Shown here in pieces: positions 4,646 to 5,039 of a stretch of DNA of 5,039 nt. Both the position numbers and the translations under genes were made by a program. The stretch spans positions 1-5,039 of the forward strand of contig CAUABB010000125.1 of the NCBI GenBank assembly GCA_958427155.1. The letters are read 5' to 3'. The notes under the pieces were generated by a model that was not told the DNA's origin, made no database searches, and worked only from the letters and a program-made list of their open reading frames with translations. The DNA is from an uncultured Oscillospiraceae bacterium (GTDB lineage: Bacteria; Bacillota; Clostridia; Oscillospirales; Ruminococcaceae). How positions within the stretch are numbered: position 1 is the first letter of the stretch; each line of letters opens with the position of its first letter.

Positions 4646-5039
4646 ATGAATGTATACAGACCCAATTGTGGGTGCAATCGACCATGCATACCACCCTGTC
4701 CATGCCCGGAACCGGAATGTTGCCCGTGCCCAGGGCCTCAAGGCCCACAGGGAGTACAAGGCCCGCAAGGAATTCCTGGTCCAACCGGTCCACAGGGAGT
4801 ACAAGGATTGCAGGGAATCACTGGTCCGACTGGACCCACCGGTCAAACTGGCCTCACTGGACCAACTGGTCAAACTGGTCCGACTGGCCCGACTGGCCAA
4901 ACTGGTCCGACTGGACCAACTGGTCAAACTGGCCCCACTGGACCAACTGGTCAAACCGGCCCCACTGGACCAACTGGTCAAACCGGCCCCACTGGACCAA
5001 CTGGTCAAACCGGCCCCACTGGACCAACTGGTCAAACCG
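4646..5039 (+). CDS. Collagen-like Gly-X-Y repeat protein with Cys-rich N-terminus, 5' part
   Basis: The ATG at 4646 follows AGGAAGGA (4628-4635) at 10 bases spacing. The frame is open for 131 codons to the window edge, so the C-terminus is missing. Residues 1-28 (start MNVYRPNCGCNRPCIPPCPC) hold eight Cys, at 8, 10, 14, 18, 20, 25, 26 and 28, many beside Pro. No signal peptide or membrane segment is seen. From residue 30 the protein is uninterrupted Gly-X-Y. Residues 30-59 are a GPQG/GVQG section, and residues 60-131 are eight units of GPTGPTGQT (unit 2 begins GLT). Such Gly-Pro-Thr repeats form collagen-like triple helices, and in BclA-type spore filaments the Thr residues are often glycosylated. 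The Cys cluster may cross-link the protein to the spore coat. With the sigma-K-like promoter, the best guess is an exosporium or coat-surface protein; another surface-exposed collagen-like protein is possible. The C-terminal trimerising domain cannot be checked here. Confidence 0.88.
   Translation, partial: MNVYRPNCGCNRPCIPPCPCPEPECCPCPGPQGPQGVQGPQGIPGPTGPQGVQGLQGITGPTGPTGQTGLTGPTGQTGPTGPTGQTGPTGPTGQTGPTGPTGQTGPTGPTGQTGPTGPTGQTGPTGPTGQT
4823..5038 (+). repeat. 27-base tandem repeat (8 units) encoding GPTGPTGQT
   Basis: Eight in-frame 27-base units run from 4823 to 5038 and continue beyond the edge. The last four (4931-4957, 4958-4984, 4985-5011, 5012-5038) are identical at every base; earlier units differ by synonymous changes and one Leu codon. 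Perfect copies next to diverged ones suggest recent expansion by slippage or unequal recombination. Copy number is likely to vary between strains, and short-read assemblies may collapse it. Confidence 0.9.

Noticed and set aside
4622..5035. Long minus-strand open frame opposite the collagen-like gene (repeats of TSWSSGAGL)
   Set aside because: It is the antisense of the 27-base repeats. It has no convincing start or ribosome site and an implausible composition, and the plus frame has a ribosome site, promoter and a known Gly-X-Y pattern.
4573..5039. Plus-strand frame from ATG 4573 that also stays open into the repeats
   Set aside because: It has no ribosome site upstream, its ATG overlaps the proposed sigma-K promoter, and its product is Trp/Ser/Asn-rich noise generated by the repeat read in another frame.

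Overview
The window looks like chromosomal DNA from a low-to-moderate GC, spore-forming Firmicute, most likely class Clostridia. This rests on a T-box leader, strong AGGAGG-type ribosome binding sites, a TrpB2-type enzyme, an ECF sigma factor paired with an RsgI-like anti-sigma factor, and a collagen-like Gly-X-Y gene of the kind found on spore surfaces. The species cannot be named from the sequence alone.

Layout. Positions 1-504 (+) hold the C-terminal third of a type-B carboxylesterase (para-nitrobenzyl-esterase-like), cut by the left edge. A strong hairpin at 523-553 separates it from a convergent two-gene operon on the minus strand. That operon is an ECF sigma factor (2499 to 1918) followed, with a 4-base ATGA overlap, by a membrane-anchored RsgI-like anti-sigma factor (1921 to 581). 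The anti-sigma protein carries two extracytoplasmic PepSY-like domains joined by a Ser/Gln/Gly-rich linker. A palindromic terminator (2588-2622) separates the operon from the next minus-strand gene, a PLP-dependent tryptophan synthase beta-like protein of the TrpB2 class (4031 to 2658). TrpB2 is preceded by a complete T-box riboswitch (about 4381 to 4123) with a UGG (Trp) specifier, driven by a consensus sigma-A promoter (4430-4435 / 4407-4412). Diverging from it on the plus strand is a collagen-like gene with a Cys-rich N-terminus (4646 to beyond 5039). It has no stop in the window, and a sigma-K-like promoter lies upstream.

How the parts relate. Three units are independent. The sigma/anti-sigma pair is a self-contained envelope-signalling module, probably activated by autocleavage at an Asn-Pro bond and intramembrane proteolysis. 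TrpB2 is a single-gene unit whose expression should rise when tRNA-Trp is uncharged, which argues that it really makes or salvages tryptophan. The collagen-like gene is probably a late sporulation (mother-cell) gene encoding a spore-surface filament protein.

The points most worth a second look are the Trp T-box on a lone trpB2, the duplicated terminator/antiterminator arm in its leader, and the collagen-like gene with its sigma-K-like promoter, Cys cluster and perfect 27-base repeats. The RsgI-like architecture on an ECF sigma factor is also notable.
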